NCBI RefSeq assembly: GCF_004337985.1
Contig: NC_043741.1
Location: forward strand, 3,224,953-3,288,952
Origin: Pyricularia pennisetigena
Lineage: Eukaryota; Ascomycota; Sordariomycetes; Magnaporthales; Pyriculariaceae
DNA length: 64,000 bases
Direction of reading: 5' to 3'
Made by a program: the position numbers and the translations under genes
Shown here: in pieces, positions 21,508 to 32,265 of the stretch
How positions within the stretch are numbered: the first letter of the stretch is position 1
Layout: the number at the start of each line of letters is the position of its first letter
The notes under the pieces: generated by a model
What the model was told of the DNA's origin: nothing
Databases searched by the model: none
Seen by the model: only the letters and a program-made list of their open reading frames with translations

Positions 21508-23295
21508 TCATACCATCTTCCCAATCGAAGCTTTCCTTCGTAATGCTCTACCTGACTGAAAACCCTCTCCCCTTCTTCCGGTCTCTGGATGACTTTGGCC
21601 CCCAGTGCATTCGGCTTCGGGAGCCCCAAAGAGAGATTTTGCGGTCGAGACGATGGAAGCCAGCACGCCTCTGAACCGAGACGCAGCTTCTCCAGCCGCG
21701 TGCAGCTTTAGCGAGCTGAGAGCGCAGACAACCACAGACAGTATCCACGTACAACAGGCCGCCAGGAGTGGCATGGTCGCCGCGACTGCACGACCCAGGG
21801 TTTCGGAGACGTTTGCCGTCGGGACGTGCTCGCTTGCAGGTCGACAGAGCTCCTCGTCATTACGAGCCTCCCGTCGCTGCTGCTGCTGCTGCTGCTGCAA
21901 CACCTGCATCATCTCGGCGCGCATGGCGGCCAGCTCTGCCCTGATGGCCGACATCTCCGAGGCACAACCCTGCATCTCCTGCCGCATCGCCGCATCCTCC
22001 TCTCGAGCAGCGCCGCTGGGCGCCACGACAGGCGAGCCGTGTCGACTCCTCCTGCACCCTCCGCCGCCGCCGTCCTGGATCGACCGCGTGTGGCGTCTTG
22101 GAAACGGCGCCTGCCGCTGCTGTTTTCGTCTGCTCGCGTCGGGCGCGCTGCCCAGGCTCATCGGGCTGTACAAGCCCACCGACGGCGGCCGCGACCGGAG
22201 GCTGTGGTCTGCACCGCCGCCGACCCGCGGCGGCATCGACATGATGGCGCACCGCAGCTCCCCGCCCCCGAGGCTGTCGGCGCTGATGGTGCTGGCGTCG
22301 GTCGCTATTGTCGTGGCCGTGGCCAGGGGCGGAGGCACCCGGTCGTGCATTGCCGGCGGCACCGTGGCGTACTGGGGCGTCGACGACGCGAGCGTGTCCG
22401 CTCCTGCTGCTGACGATTCTGACGCTGCCGCGAAAGAGCCCATGGCTGATGGCGTCGGCGGGGTGGCGTTGTCGGGCGTCGTCGTCTGGGCTGCCGCCTG
22501 CTCTCGCCGCGTTTGGTAGGAGCCGGAGCTGAGTGCGGCGAGGGACAAGGGCACGGGATGGTAGAGCGGAAGCTGGGGGAATGGAAACGCCGTCGGGCTC
22601 GCGGTGCCGGTCGGGGGCAAGGTGGCGCTGTCGGGCGGGGACGGCGGCGCGTACGGGTGGTGGGCGCTGTTGCGGGCCGTCGAGATGGTCAGGTGCGTCG
22701 AGGTCGAGGACGGCGTCGATGGGGTCGTCAGGCTGTGCGGGGAGCTCCTCCGGCGTTGGGATATCGTCGACGCCGTCACCGATTTCAGCCTGGGCCTCCC
22801 CGGCGGGTCCGAGGGATGGTCGAGCTGCGGTGAGGACGGACCGGCGATGGCTGCTTCTGTCTCGGTTCCGGATTCTGGTCCGGGATCTGATGTGAAATTT
22901 GAACCTGCCCCCTCGCGGATCCGGCATGCCTCCTTGCCCATCATCTCGGTCCACTCGTAGATGACTCCGGCCTCGTGCCCACCCCTGTGAGGCTCCGGGG
23001 ACGCGTCTGTGCAGAGACAGGCGCGGGCCAGGTGCAGAAGCACGTTGTAGTCAACCTGGTCCGGCATCTCGTGGGCCATCTCGGCGAGCAGCCGCCGGAT
23101 GGTGTTGTTGTCGGCTTGGCGTAACGGGTGGCTGCACCGTGTTGGACTTGTCGTGGGTTCTCCCTCTTGGACTGTGTCCGAGGGTGCCGTATTTCTTGTC
23201 TCTGCTGAGAGGATGCCGGCACAGCGCCATCCGTTTTGATGATGGGAGCTGCGCTGCAACCCGAGGACTCTCTCTGGGTTCCATATAGTCGTCAT
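21508..23295 (-). CDS. Unknown protein: disordered, coiled coil, C-terminal membrane segment
   Basis: Single exon of 595 residues from the ATG at 23295. I do not recognise the family. Residues 40-110 are a compact charged region (RRLLAEMAHEMPDQVDYNVL) with several Cys. The middle (about 120-430) is Ser/Pro/Thr/Ala-rich and probably disordered, with a Gly5 run. Residues 435-480 form a Met/Glu/Ala coiled coil (MSAIRAELAAMRAEMM) leading into Q8, encoded by a CAG repeat. One hydrophobic segment at about 507-532 (MPLLAACCTWILSVVVCAL) is followed by a basic tail of some 60 residues. This layout suggests an organelle-anchored protein with a cytosolic coiled coil. Several long frames on the opposite strand (for example 21605-22519) are GC-composition shadows. 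Confidence 0.7.
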   Translation of the reverse strand: MTTIWNPERVLGLQRSSHHQNGWRCAGILSAETRNTAPSDTVQEGEPTTSPTRCSHPLRQADNNTIRRLLAEMAHEMPDQVDYNVLLHLARACLCTDASPEPHRGGHEAGVIYEWTEMMGKEACRIREGAGSNFTSDPGPESGTETEAAIAGPSSPQLDHPSDPPGRPRLKSVTASTISQRRRSSPHSLTTPSTPSSTSTHLTISTARNSAHHPYAPPSPPDSATLPPTGTASPTAFPFPQLPLYHPVPLSLAALSSGSYQTRREQAAAQTTTPDNATPPTPSAMGSFAAASESSAAGADTLASSTPQYATVPPAMHDRVPPPLATATTIATDASTISADSLGGGELRCAIMSMPPRVGGGADHSLRSRPPSVGLYSPMSLGSAPDASRRKQQRQAPFPRRHTRSIQDGGGGGCRRSRHGSPVVAPSGAAREEDAAMRQEMQGCASEMSAIRAELAAMRAEMMQVLQQQQQQQRREARNDEELCRPASEHVPTANVSETLGRAVAATMPLLAACCTWILSVVVCALSSLKLHAAGEAASRFRGVLASIVSTAKSLFGAPEAECTGGQSHPETGRRGEGFQSGRALRRKASIGKMV

Positions 23296-24710
23296 GCTGA
23301 GTGCCTATGATCCATACAGTGCTCACGATGGTCGCGAGCTGAGGGATATCAGTGGTTTTGGCTTGTGTGTGTACTGTTGTTCGATTCCCCAAAAGAAGGA
23401 GTGCATTCCTTGGCTACTAACAGAGCCGTATAATATCTCAAAGCATAAATACATGGTACCCTTAAGAGGGGATCAAGTCTCTTAAAGACCATGGAATCAA
23501 ATGTCCAACGTAGCTATCTAACCAGGCAGACACAACCATCACCACAACATGTCATCTCCAAGCCCCACGTAGACCCTCCACGCATGACGAACACTAGACC
23601 ATAACCGGTGACCAGCCGCGGGCGATCCTGTAGACGCAACCCAGGCTCCCACAAAAGGTTAGTATGGCGTCAGACCGATCCTCCTTGTGTGGCTCCGCTT
23701 GCACATGCTGTTCAACGAGGGTTTTCGTCAATAAGAAAATCCTCTCGGGCGGCTCTGTGGAGGCACAGATGATTATGCGGGCTCTCGTTGGCTGCTCCCA
23801 GGGGGGTTTGCCGGGCCCATGTGGTGATGGGCGATGATGACCTACAGCGAACAGCCATCGGTGCAAAATCAGGCGAGAAGCCCTGGCCATCGAGTATTGC
23901 GCGCCGGACCGAAGTCTTCCAGCTGGCCGGGGTTTGTTTCATTATTCACCCCCAGGGACAGCTGAGGTCACAAAAGCAGAGGGTATTGCCTTAACTAGTT
24001 GATGGCCTAGATGGTGCATCATAGTTGGGTGGTGCCGATATCTGCTTGGTCGACTACGCGCCCGGCGACTTGGTTTCACCGTGGAAAAGCCCATTGGAGA
24101 GTTCCCTGACATGAAAAGTCAGCACCCAAAGGTTCCCCCGAGGTGTCACGATGACGCCGAATTCTCGATATGGTCGGGCCAATCGAATGCCAAGAAGAAC
24201 AAAAGTCGCCCCGGCGGTTACAGATCTTGGCTGTATGTAATTGGCTGCAGGAAGCGCCGGGAATTTGTGCTTCGAGTTGTAGGAGGTAAGACTGATAAAC
24301 ACCCTGTAACTACGTCCATGCTCCAACGTCCAATAGCCATGTGACTAGCCCACCCCGTGCACTTACTTTGACCTGTCCAACTACGCATGGAATATGATTT
24401 AGATGCATTCCTCCAGGAATCTGTTCCTTGGCTTCTGGGTGAAGCTCGGGCCTAGGAAAACAAATCTTGTCCACACACAACAACTAGGTAGACTCGGCTT
24501 GCCGCTCAACGATCGCCTTCTGCGCTTCCTGAAACACGTAGCTGATGTCATTCTTCAATGCTTTTGGTTTATTAACGCCCACATCCCACCATCTAAAGTT
24601 ATTGAATGCATTGTACAGGGTATACCAGTACCGGCGCACCGCGGGAACCAGAGTCCAAATAACCGAGTGAGATAAGAACAAACAAAGCCGTAATATCTGG
24701 CATGCAATAA
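23296..24710. other. Intergenic region, no gene seen
   Basis: Upstream of the minus-strand gene at 23295 and downstream of Rpt6. Only short frames without motifs or plausible splicing were found. Confidence 0.5.
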
Positions 24711-26072
24711 TCACTTCCAGAGCTTGCCGAGTGAGACTGCGACACACGCAAACTTGTCAGTATAAAAACTATAAAAACCATCATAGTGCAGCCAAATCAG
24801 CCGCCTCTGCAGGCCTTTCGTGGTAGTGGACTCACCCTCTTTGTCGTCGTGCTTGTTCAGAATCTTGGCCGTAGCAAGCTCGAAATCCTCCTGTGTGACA
24901 TGCACCCTCCTCTCGCGCAGGGCGTACATGCCCGCCTCTGTGCAAACACCCTTGAGCTCGGCTCCTGAGCAGCCATTCATCTTCTCCGCGATCTTGGTGA
25001 GGTTGATACCTCGCGTCAGGTTCATCTTGCGACTGTGAATGCGAAGAATGTCGGCACGAGCCTCCACGCTTGGCGGGGGGAACTCGATCTTGCGGTCGAT
25101 ACGACCAGGTCGCAGGAGTGCAGGGTCCAGGATGTCGAGTCGGTTCGTCGCCATGATGACCTTGATGTTCTTGGTGGGCTCGAATCCATCCAGCTGGTTG
25201 AGCAACTCCAACATGGTACGCTGCACCTCTGAGTCGCCACCGCTAGTGCCCTCGACACGAGATGATCCGATGGAATCGATTTCGTCCATAAAGATGATGG
25301 AAGGCGCATGCTCCCGCGCCATGACGAAGAGCTCGCGCACCATTCGGCTACCCTCACCAATGTACTTTTGCACCAACTCACTGCCAGACACACGGATGAA
25401 CTTGCAGTCGGTGTGATGCGCGACCGCTCTTGCCAGCAGCGTCTTTCCCGTACCGGGCGGGCCGTAGAGCAGGACGCCCTTGGGCTGTGCGATACCCAGA
25501 CTCTCAAAAAGTTCTGGGTGCTTCAATCCCAGCTCGATGACTTCCTTGATTTCCTTGATTTGCTGATCGAGACCACCGATCATGTCGTATGTGCTGTCGG
25601 GAACCTTCTCGACCATCATGAGAGAGACGAGTGGGTCGACGGAAGATGGCAGCATCTTTTCGAGCTTGTAGCTGTCCGACAGGAGGGTTACACGCTTGCC
25701 CACTGTGAGCTTTGTGATGTCTACGCTATCGGCGATATCGACGACTGTTGGAGGGTCAGTAGGCGTCATAACGCATATATCTCGTACGTAGGTAATAATT
25801 CTCGCGCAGCAGGAGCAGAAGGGGGGGTCCCACATACCGTATTTGCCCTCCGGGTGTACCTTGACCAAGACCTTTTTTGTGCCCATCACCTTGACAACTT
25901 CGCCGACGTAGGAACCAGGCTGTTGAAGCAAGCCCAACTCCTCCCGCAGTAGTCGTACCCTTGAGTTGTAGTCATTTCTCTGAGCCTCGAGTCTTCGGAG
26001 TACAGCCTGACCCTTGAGGATCTCAAGCTTCATCGCCTCTATCTTGTTGTGGTAGTAATTGTCGAGCGCCAT
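24711..26072 (-). CDS. rpt6: 26S proteasome regulatory ATPase subunit Rpt6
   Basis: Spliced CDS 26072-25838, 25744-24836 and 24736-24711, 389 residues, the usual length for fungal Rpt6. It is one of the six AAA ATPases at the base of the 19S particle, which unfold ubiquitinated substrates and open the 20S gate. An N-terminal coiled coil ([17 protein letters not shown]) and the OB-fold ([11 protein letters not shown]) precede the AAA domain. The AAA domain has Walker A GPPGTGKT near residue 175, Walker [10 protein letters not shown], sensor ATNRLD and arginine fingers in [12 protein letters not shown]. The C-terminus is [10 protein letters not shown]. Both introns are phase 1, are multiples of three (93 and 99 bases) and have no in-frame stop, so the unspliced frame stays open. 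Splicing is chosen because it restores the conserved [14 protein letters not shown] and C-terminal sequence. Donors are GTATGT and GTGAGT; acceptors CAACAG and TGCAG. Confidence 0.97.
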   Translation of the reverse strand: MALDNYYHNKIEAMKLEILKGQAVLRRLEAQRNDYNSRVRLLREELGLLQQPGSYVGEVVKVMGTKKVLVKVHPEGKYGMWDPPFCSCCARIITYVRDICVMTPTDPPTVVDIADSVDITKLTVGKRVTLLSDSYKLEKMLPSSVDPLVSLMMVEKVPDSTYDMIGGLDQQIKEIKEVIELGLKHPELFESLGIAQPKGVLLYGPPGTGKTLLARAVAHHTDCKFIRVSGSELVQKYIGEGSRMVRELFVMAREHAPSIIFMDEIDSIGSSRVEGTSGGDSEVQRTMLELLNQLDGFEPTKNIKVIMATNRLDILDPALLRPGRIDRKIEFPPPSVEARADILRIHSRKMNLTRGINLTKIAEKMNGCSGAELKGVCTEAGMYALRERRVHVTQEDFELATAKILNKHDDKEGESTTTKGLQRRLIWLHYDGFYSFYTDKFACVAVSLGKLWK

Positions 26073-28564
26073 CTTGGCTGTTTGGACTCGTCGTCCACGG
26101 CGGAGGTTGTGGCGGGTCGTTTGTTAGGTGAGGTGAGGGACCGGTTCGTTCTTTCGAATTTAGTTTCGCCGTAATCGTCTCAGTGAACAGAATCGTATGT
26201 GATTCGAGGCAAGAGAGCTCGATGCAAATCAACTTGGTTGAGTTCGTGATGATGGCTGGGTGTTTGACCTGGATGGAATACACTTTCGGATCGTTATCGT
26301 TGGTGATGTTCACCATGTTTCCACATCGGAGCTGAGCTGCTGCCCTGCGCAGGTGGGTCAGTCAGTGCGTCAGGCAAGAGCGCCCACGCGTCCAGCCAGC
26401 TTGCTCGAACAGTTGCGATCACGTGCCGGTATAGGTACCTTACCTACTACCTACCCTGTCGTACTCCCTAGATCATAATACCCTTGCCTGTTGATGTCTT
26501 CGTCTCGACTTCAATTATCCATCTCATTCAGAGAGATAAAAGCATACAGTGCTGTCACATGATTCCTCTTCATGCCTTGGCGTTTTGCATTTACTCTGAT
26601 CAATCGCAAATGCATACAAGAACATCCGGAACCTTTTCATTCGTAAAATTCATCTGCCTTGTCATCTAATCGTTGAGATATCTACCCGTGGGATCACATA
26701 ACACTAAACGAGATACAACTTTTGCTACCTACTCCGTACTCCGTATCTCACCCAACTAACAATACGATCCGGCAAGTAACTATGTATGTGCCTCACCATT
26801 ATATTTGTAATCACTTAATTTCCTTGGAGAGCCTACAAGGCACTCGGCTGCGGTACTGCACAACCATCCACATCATCATCACATTCCTACCTACCACACC
26901 CTAGTCTAGTATTCTGCTCGATAGCTGCCCAACACGGGTATGACACGGATATGCATGCTTGCACATCATCACTCTGGCGAGCTCGGCAGACGCATGACTT
27001 GGGATGCCTGGCCGTAATGAGGCTGCAAGCCAAGATCAAGCCGTCACCCTGGTGGATTCTTTTTTTTTTTTTTTTTTTAATCCTGCACTCCAAAACAACT
27101 GTAATTCTCTGTTTGGCAAGCCTCGCGCCAAGTTCAGCCCAACCAACAACTGCACTATATAGAGCTAGGAACATAATGAACAAGCTAGCCCAGCGTCTCA
27201 CTCGTCAAAAATAGCGCTAAGATATGACAGACTGTGATATTTGGGGTGGTGTTCTATCATGATAATGGGTTAAAATGGATAGTCAACTTGGGAATTCAAC
27301 GCAAGCGGGGACCGTGGGGTTTTCGTTCAGGTGAACAGCTTGCTCCACCCCATCCGCATGCAACAGATCGGACGCATCGCGATCAGGAGGCAGGAAGTTT
27401 GATGTGGATGCTGTGATAGTGCCATTCCCGTGATCAGTTAGTTATTTGTGATTTTAAAGCTGTATCATATAAAATCCTATCAGTTTTCGATCAACATACA
27501 ACATCTCAACCAAAAAGACCTTCCGTCATCTCCCATCTGAAATCGCGCGGGGTTCTTCCCACCTTCTCGTTGAACCGCCGCAAGATCTCGTGGAGGCCCA
27601 TAGCGAGCAAGCGGTCTCCTTCGTCTTGGTAAATCTTGCTTGTGTTCGACAAGCCAATCGCTTTGTTGTTCTACAAAAACTCGACTCAATTTGAGCGCCC
27701 TATCCATACGAGTGCACTCGTGCATCCCTTGTATGAGTCGAGTTGTCTACTATGCATGCTGTCAGTCAATCATCTCTGTATCAAGTTGAAGCGAAGCCCT
27801 TGTTTACGTGCCACCAACCGTCGTCATTCTGAAAATTGCACGCCCGAAGTGGGGTCCGTCTCGTTATAGGCTCCGACGGCGCACCGTGCACGACTCCAAC
27901 AACTTACTCGCAACCGGCCTGAGCGGCACGGATGCGTTACAGCACTGATCCTAGTCGAAGCTTCCCGCACGACGCCAGCGGAGTCGACGAGTTGCCAGCG
28001 GCGACAGGCTCGTGACATCCAATGCCCGCTGCTTTTGTTCCCTTGCCTTGCATATCATCGTGCCTTGCCTTGCTTACCTAGGTCAGTTAGGGTAGCTTGG
28101 CTTGACGGACCGGATACTCTTTGCCGTTCATCCCGGCAACTTCAATAATTTTCCTCGACATGACATATCTTTTTGTCTTTGCTTTTACATCTTGCAAAGT
28201 CTCGCGAGCACGGGCTTAAAATCTTGCAACACCAGAAAATTTCCGCCAACGCCAAACGGGGGCTTGGGATTGGATTTTGTTGTTCTTTTGTTTACTAACG
28301 GTCGCTTTTCTGCAGTCGGCAAATACCTGATAGCACTGCGACGCTACGCTACCTTGACCAGGGTCCACCGCGCGCCGTTCCAGCTGCCCATTCCATTCTC
28401 CATCTCGCTTCGAGCAGTTTCTGCGACATCTCTCTTTATCTTGTCTCAAAAGATCGCGACGTCTTAGTGCATAGATCAACCCAGGCACCGAAAATCCACC
28501 TCTCAAAATCATTTAGTCCCTCAATACCGGCGCGGCTTGCAGCCGACGACACGCCGCATACCTC
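26073..28564. other. Divergent upstream region of Rpt6 and the Vnx1-like gene
   Basis: No gene seen in 2.5 kb. It contains a TACC-rich stretch (about 26432-26456), a repeated ACTCCGT motif (about 26731-26745), a T-tract (27059-27078) and CCTTGCCTTG repeats near 28038-28075. The last 450 bases are pyrimidine-rich and probably the 5' UTR of the exchanger gene. Confidence 0.45.
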
Positions 28565-31500
28565 ATGGCGTCGTCGAGATCGAGATCTCGCCGCAACAGC
28601 GACTTGTCTGATGCACCCTCGCCAACTGACACGCGAGCACCATCAAGGCGCGACACAGCCACTGGCACAAACACATCAACCCAAGACTATGGTCTTTCCG
28701 AGAGCTTCCAGTCCACCGATACGGTCCGGAGAAGACCGGAAGCTGGCTATGGTACGAGCGCCCCTCCGGTACCCCCTTCTCCAGGTCTTTGTGCACCGCG
28801 CCACGAACAACATCGTAACCCAACCTCGGCACTGCCGTCTGCCCATGTCTGGCCCAATCAAAGCTAATATTGTTTTTCTTTTACCTTCGTGCTACAGGCA
28901 GCATGACCTCATCATCAACACCTGGCACCCTGCAACCACCCCAGGCAGAAAGCTCCGCGCCCGACCGTCCTCCAGGGGGAGGTCGATCAAGCCAGTCTTC
29001 TACAAGGTCTCCCATGATGGGTGGCGATCGAGCGAGAACAAACACAAGGAAGCCGCCTATTTCTCGTCGTGCAAGCTCTAATACGCAAGCTCCCCATCGA
29101 GGTGAAGTTTTTTCGGTCGACGACGCCACAGACGAGGTTGAGGCAGACCACGCCCAACGCCAAGGCAGCTACGCCCACTCAACCACGCGGAGGCGTACCG
29201 CAGCACCTCCGACTCTGTCTAGGGTGCACTCACGAACGAGCAATGTTGAAGAGGAGGATGAAGACTCTGAACACCCGCAACCCCACCCAGCCAGGCCGAG
29301 TAGCAGGGGGAACATGGACCGTCCCAACGATGACGACGAGGAGCACCTCCTAGACCTGAGTGAGGGCGAGGACGACGCCGAGGACGACCACGTTACTGAC
29401 GAGGATGACGAAGGCGACCTGAGCGACGCAGAGAGCTTCACCCTCAAGGATAGGCAGCAAGCCATCAACGAAACACATCCCTTCGGTATAAGGCTATGGA
29501 AGCCTGCACTGTACAAGAAGGATCGTTCAGTCCAGAAGACGGCCGAGGGAGATATTCACTCAACGCCTGGCGGTCGGGTAAGCAACTGGCTTCTGCTGTT
29601 CAACTTGATCTGGACCCTTTGTTTTGGATGGTGGATGGCTGCCATTGCATTCATCGGAGCAGTCGTTTGCTTCTTATTTGCGGCCGCGCCCAGCGGCCGG
29701 GAGTACGGGCGCATACTCTGGGGCCTGGCAGGCTATCTGTTCTACCCTTTTGGCAAGTTCATCAGTCTTGAGCAGCAAGAGGCGTATCTGGACGAGGATC
29801 AGGGCGAAGGGCGCAGCATCAGCGAGTATCAGCAATGGCAGAGTGGAGATCTCGAGTATGGCCGTCTCTTCTTTGGGCCAGACCGTAACCGATCCATCGT
29901 TGGTCGCTCGCGCAGGAGCATCGACTCGGCTCCAAGTGAGACTGATAGCCTCCTTGGACGGTCAGCTCGGAGTGCCAATCGCTCAGACTCGGATCTCCCA
30001 TCCTCCAAGAGGCGCCTGTTCGGGCGCGGCAAGTGGACCATTGGCCGTGTCATTTTCTTCTTGTTCTTCTACCTCCTCCTGATGCCATCTTTGTTCATCG
30101 TGTCTGGTATTTGCTGGTTTCTGGTTTTCTGGATTCCCATGGGAAAGGTAACCATGCTCCTGATAGACCACCTGAGGCGGCATCCCCTGGCACTGAACTT
30201 TGGGTCGGATATCTCGCTGGCTCGTGACCCCGACGCGCCTCATTCGTCAACCATAATCGTGTGCACCTACAGAGCCGTGGGCTCCAAGTACTGGAAGTAT
30301 ACGGTGGACGGCACAAACATCTTCCTCATCAACCTCATGGCAGTTGTCTTATTTGTTGTCCTCGACTGGCTCGTCTTGGCCGGGGTGTTCCATGTGGACA
30401 ACTTTTTGACTTCGCAAGCGTTCCTGTTCGTGGCGGGACTCTTTTCCATCATTCCCCTGGCTTACTTCATCGGCCAGGCAGTGGCCTCCATTTCGGCACA
30501 GTCATCCATGGGCGTTGGCGCTGCTATCAATGCCTTCTTCTCGACAATCGTCGAGGTCTTCCTGTATTGTGTTGCGCTCAAGCAGGGTAAAGGCCAGCTT
30601 GTGGAAGGCAGCATCGTGGGCAGCATCTTCGCCGGTGTGTTGTTCTTGCCTGGACTGTCGATGTGCTTCGGTGCGATCAAGCGCAAGACGCAGAGGTTCA
30701 ACGCCCGCTCCGCTGGTGTTACTTCGACGATGCTTCTCTTCGCTGTCATCGGGGCCTTTGGACCTACCTTGTTTTACCAGATATACGGCACACACGAGCT
30801 CAACTGCCTCGACTGCGTCAACAGTTCTGAAGGCGCTCTACACGGCCCCCGAGCACGGGATTGCAAGCGGTGCTTCTTCTCTCAAACTCCAGCACTCGAC
30901 GATCGCTTCTACCTCGAGGCAGTTCGCCCTTACTGTTACCTGGCAGCGTGCATGCTTTTCTTCTCGTATATCATCGGCCTCTGGTTCACCCTCCGTACGC
31001 ATGCAGCGGTGATTTGGAACACTGAGATTGATGAGAAGAAACACGAGGACCATCCCCATTTCCATCAGCCTGCTCGCTCTATGATGCATTCCGTCGCCGA
31101 CACCAGCGGTACCGATATTCGTGATACGAACGCCTACAAGCGCATTTTGGGTCACTCCCTTAGGCAGGTTGGGTTGCATCCTCAAGACAGCATTGGCGGT
31201 TCGTCTAGCGCTACTGCTACTGGGATGAGCGGCCGCGGCAACGGCTCGGCGACGACTCCGCATCTGGTACCGCCCAAAGGAAGTGTGTCATCGGACCACG
31301 GAGTCCACATCCCCGGGCTTTCCGAGGCGGAGAACCAGTGCTTGGCTCAGCAGGTAGCAGAGATCGCGGCCACGGCGGCCACCGTTGCCGTCCTTCCCAG
31401 GGGAACTTCTGCACGAAACTTGCATGGTTCCGGACACAGGGCCTCGCAAACACCCACCCCCGCTTTGCGCAGTGTTGCTGCATTTCCCACTGAAGATGAG

Positions 31501-32265
31501 GTCGCCGCTCATGCGCATGCAGGCCATGGCGCTGCAGCCGGAGGTGGAGGACATGGGCACGATGCGCCCAACTGGAGCAGACTCAAGTCGGCCGTCATTC
31601 TCATGGGTGCTACTATTCTCTACGCCATCATTGCCGAAATTCTGGTGGACTCAGTTGATGTTGTACTCGAGGGCTACTCTGTTGACGAGAAGTTCCTCGG
31701 AATTACCCTGTTTGCACTTGTTCCTAACACGACCGAGTTCCTGGTAAGTGAATAGTCGGGCTTTTGTTAGTTTGGTGTGTAGTTTACTGACTGTTTCCCC
31801 CTTGATTAGAATGCCATCTCGTTTGCTATGAACGGTAACATTGCACTGTCCATGGAAATCGGATCGGCATATGCGTTGCAAGTCTGTCTACTGCAGGTAC
31901 CGGCTCTGGTTCTTTATTCGGCATTTTATTCGCCAACAACACCACCGCTTGAAGGGCCAGAGGGAGACCTCGCTCATTATACATTCTCTCTTCTGTTCCC
32001 GCAGTGGGACATGGTAACTGTTATTCTTTGCGTCTTCCTGCTCAGCTACATGTACGGTGAGGGGAAGAGCAACTACTTCAAGGGCAGCATCCTGCTTCTC
32101 AGCTACCTGGTTGTCATTGTCGGCTTCTACTTCAGCGGCTACACTACGGGCGTGAACGATCTTGGCATCGCCAGGTTTGACAGAATGGGCGGTGATGGTG
32201 CATACGTTAGCCACACCGACTCGTTAAAAACTATTGGAAGAAAGAGCAGCGGGTTTGCTTATTAA
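28565..32265 (+). CDS. Vnx1-like vacuolar cation/proton exchanger (YccF + CAX)
   Basis: Spliced CDS 28565-28751, 28898-31743 and 31810-32265, 1162 residues. Yeast Vnx1 exchanges Na+/K+ for protons at the vacuole membrane; this protein has the same layout. A long Ser/Arg-rich then Asp/Glu-rich cytosolic N-terminus (about 1-250) is followed by the short YccF-type membrane module (HPFGIRLWKPALYKK, about 253-356). Two CAX repeats follow. The first has MGVGAAINAFFSTIVEVFLY and GSIVGSIFAGVLFLP; the second has NTTEF/LNAISFAMNGN and GSAYALQVCLLQVP. They are separated by a hydrophilic His/Ser/Gly-rich loop (about 780-920). The second intron (donor GTAAGT, acceptor GATTAG) falls inside the second alpha repeat between TTEFL and NAISF at phase 0. 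The first intron (146 bases, donor GTACGA) has a GCTAAT branch site. The acidic N-terminus and His-rich loop could sense ions, which is inference. Confidence 0.88.

Noticed and set aside
21860..22954. 364-codon minus-strand frame in another frame of the coiled-coil gene
   Set aside because: His/Arg/Gly-rich composition typical of an alternative-frame shadow.
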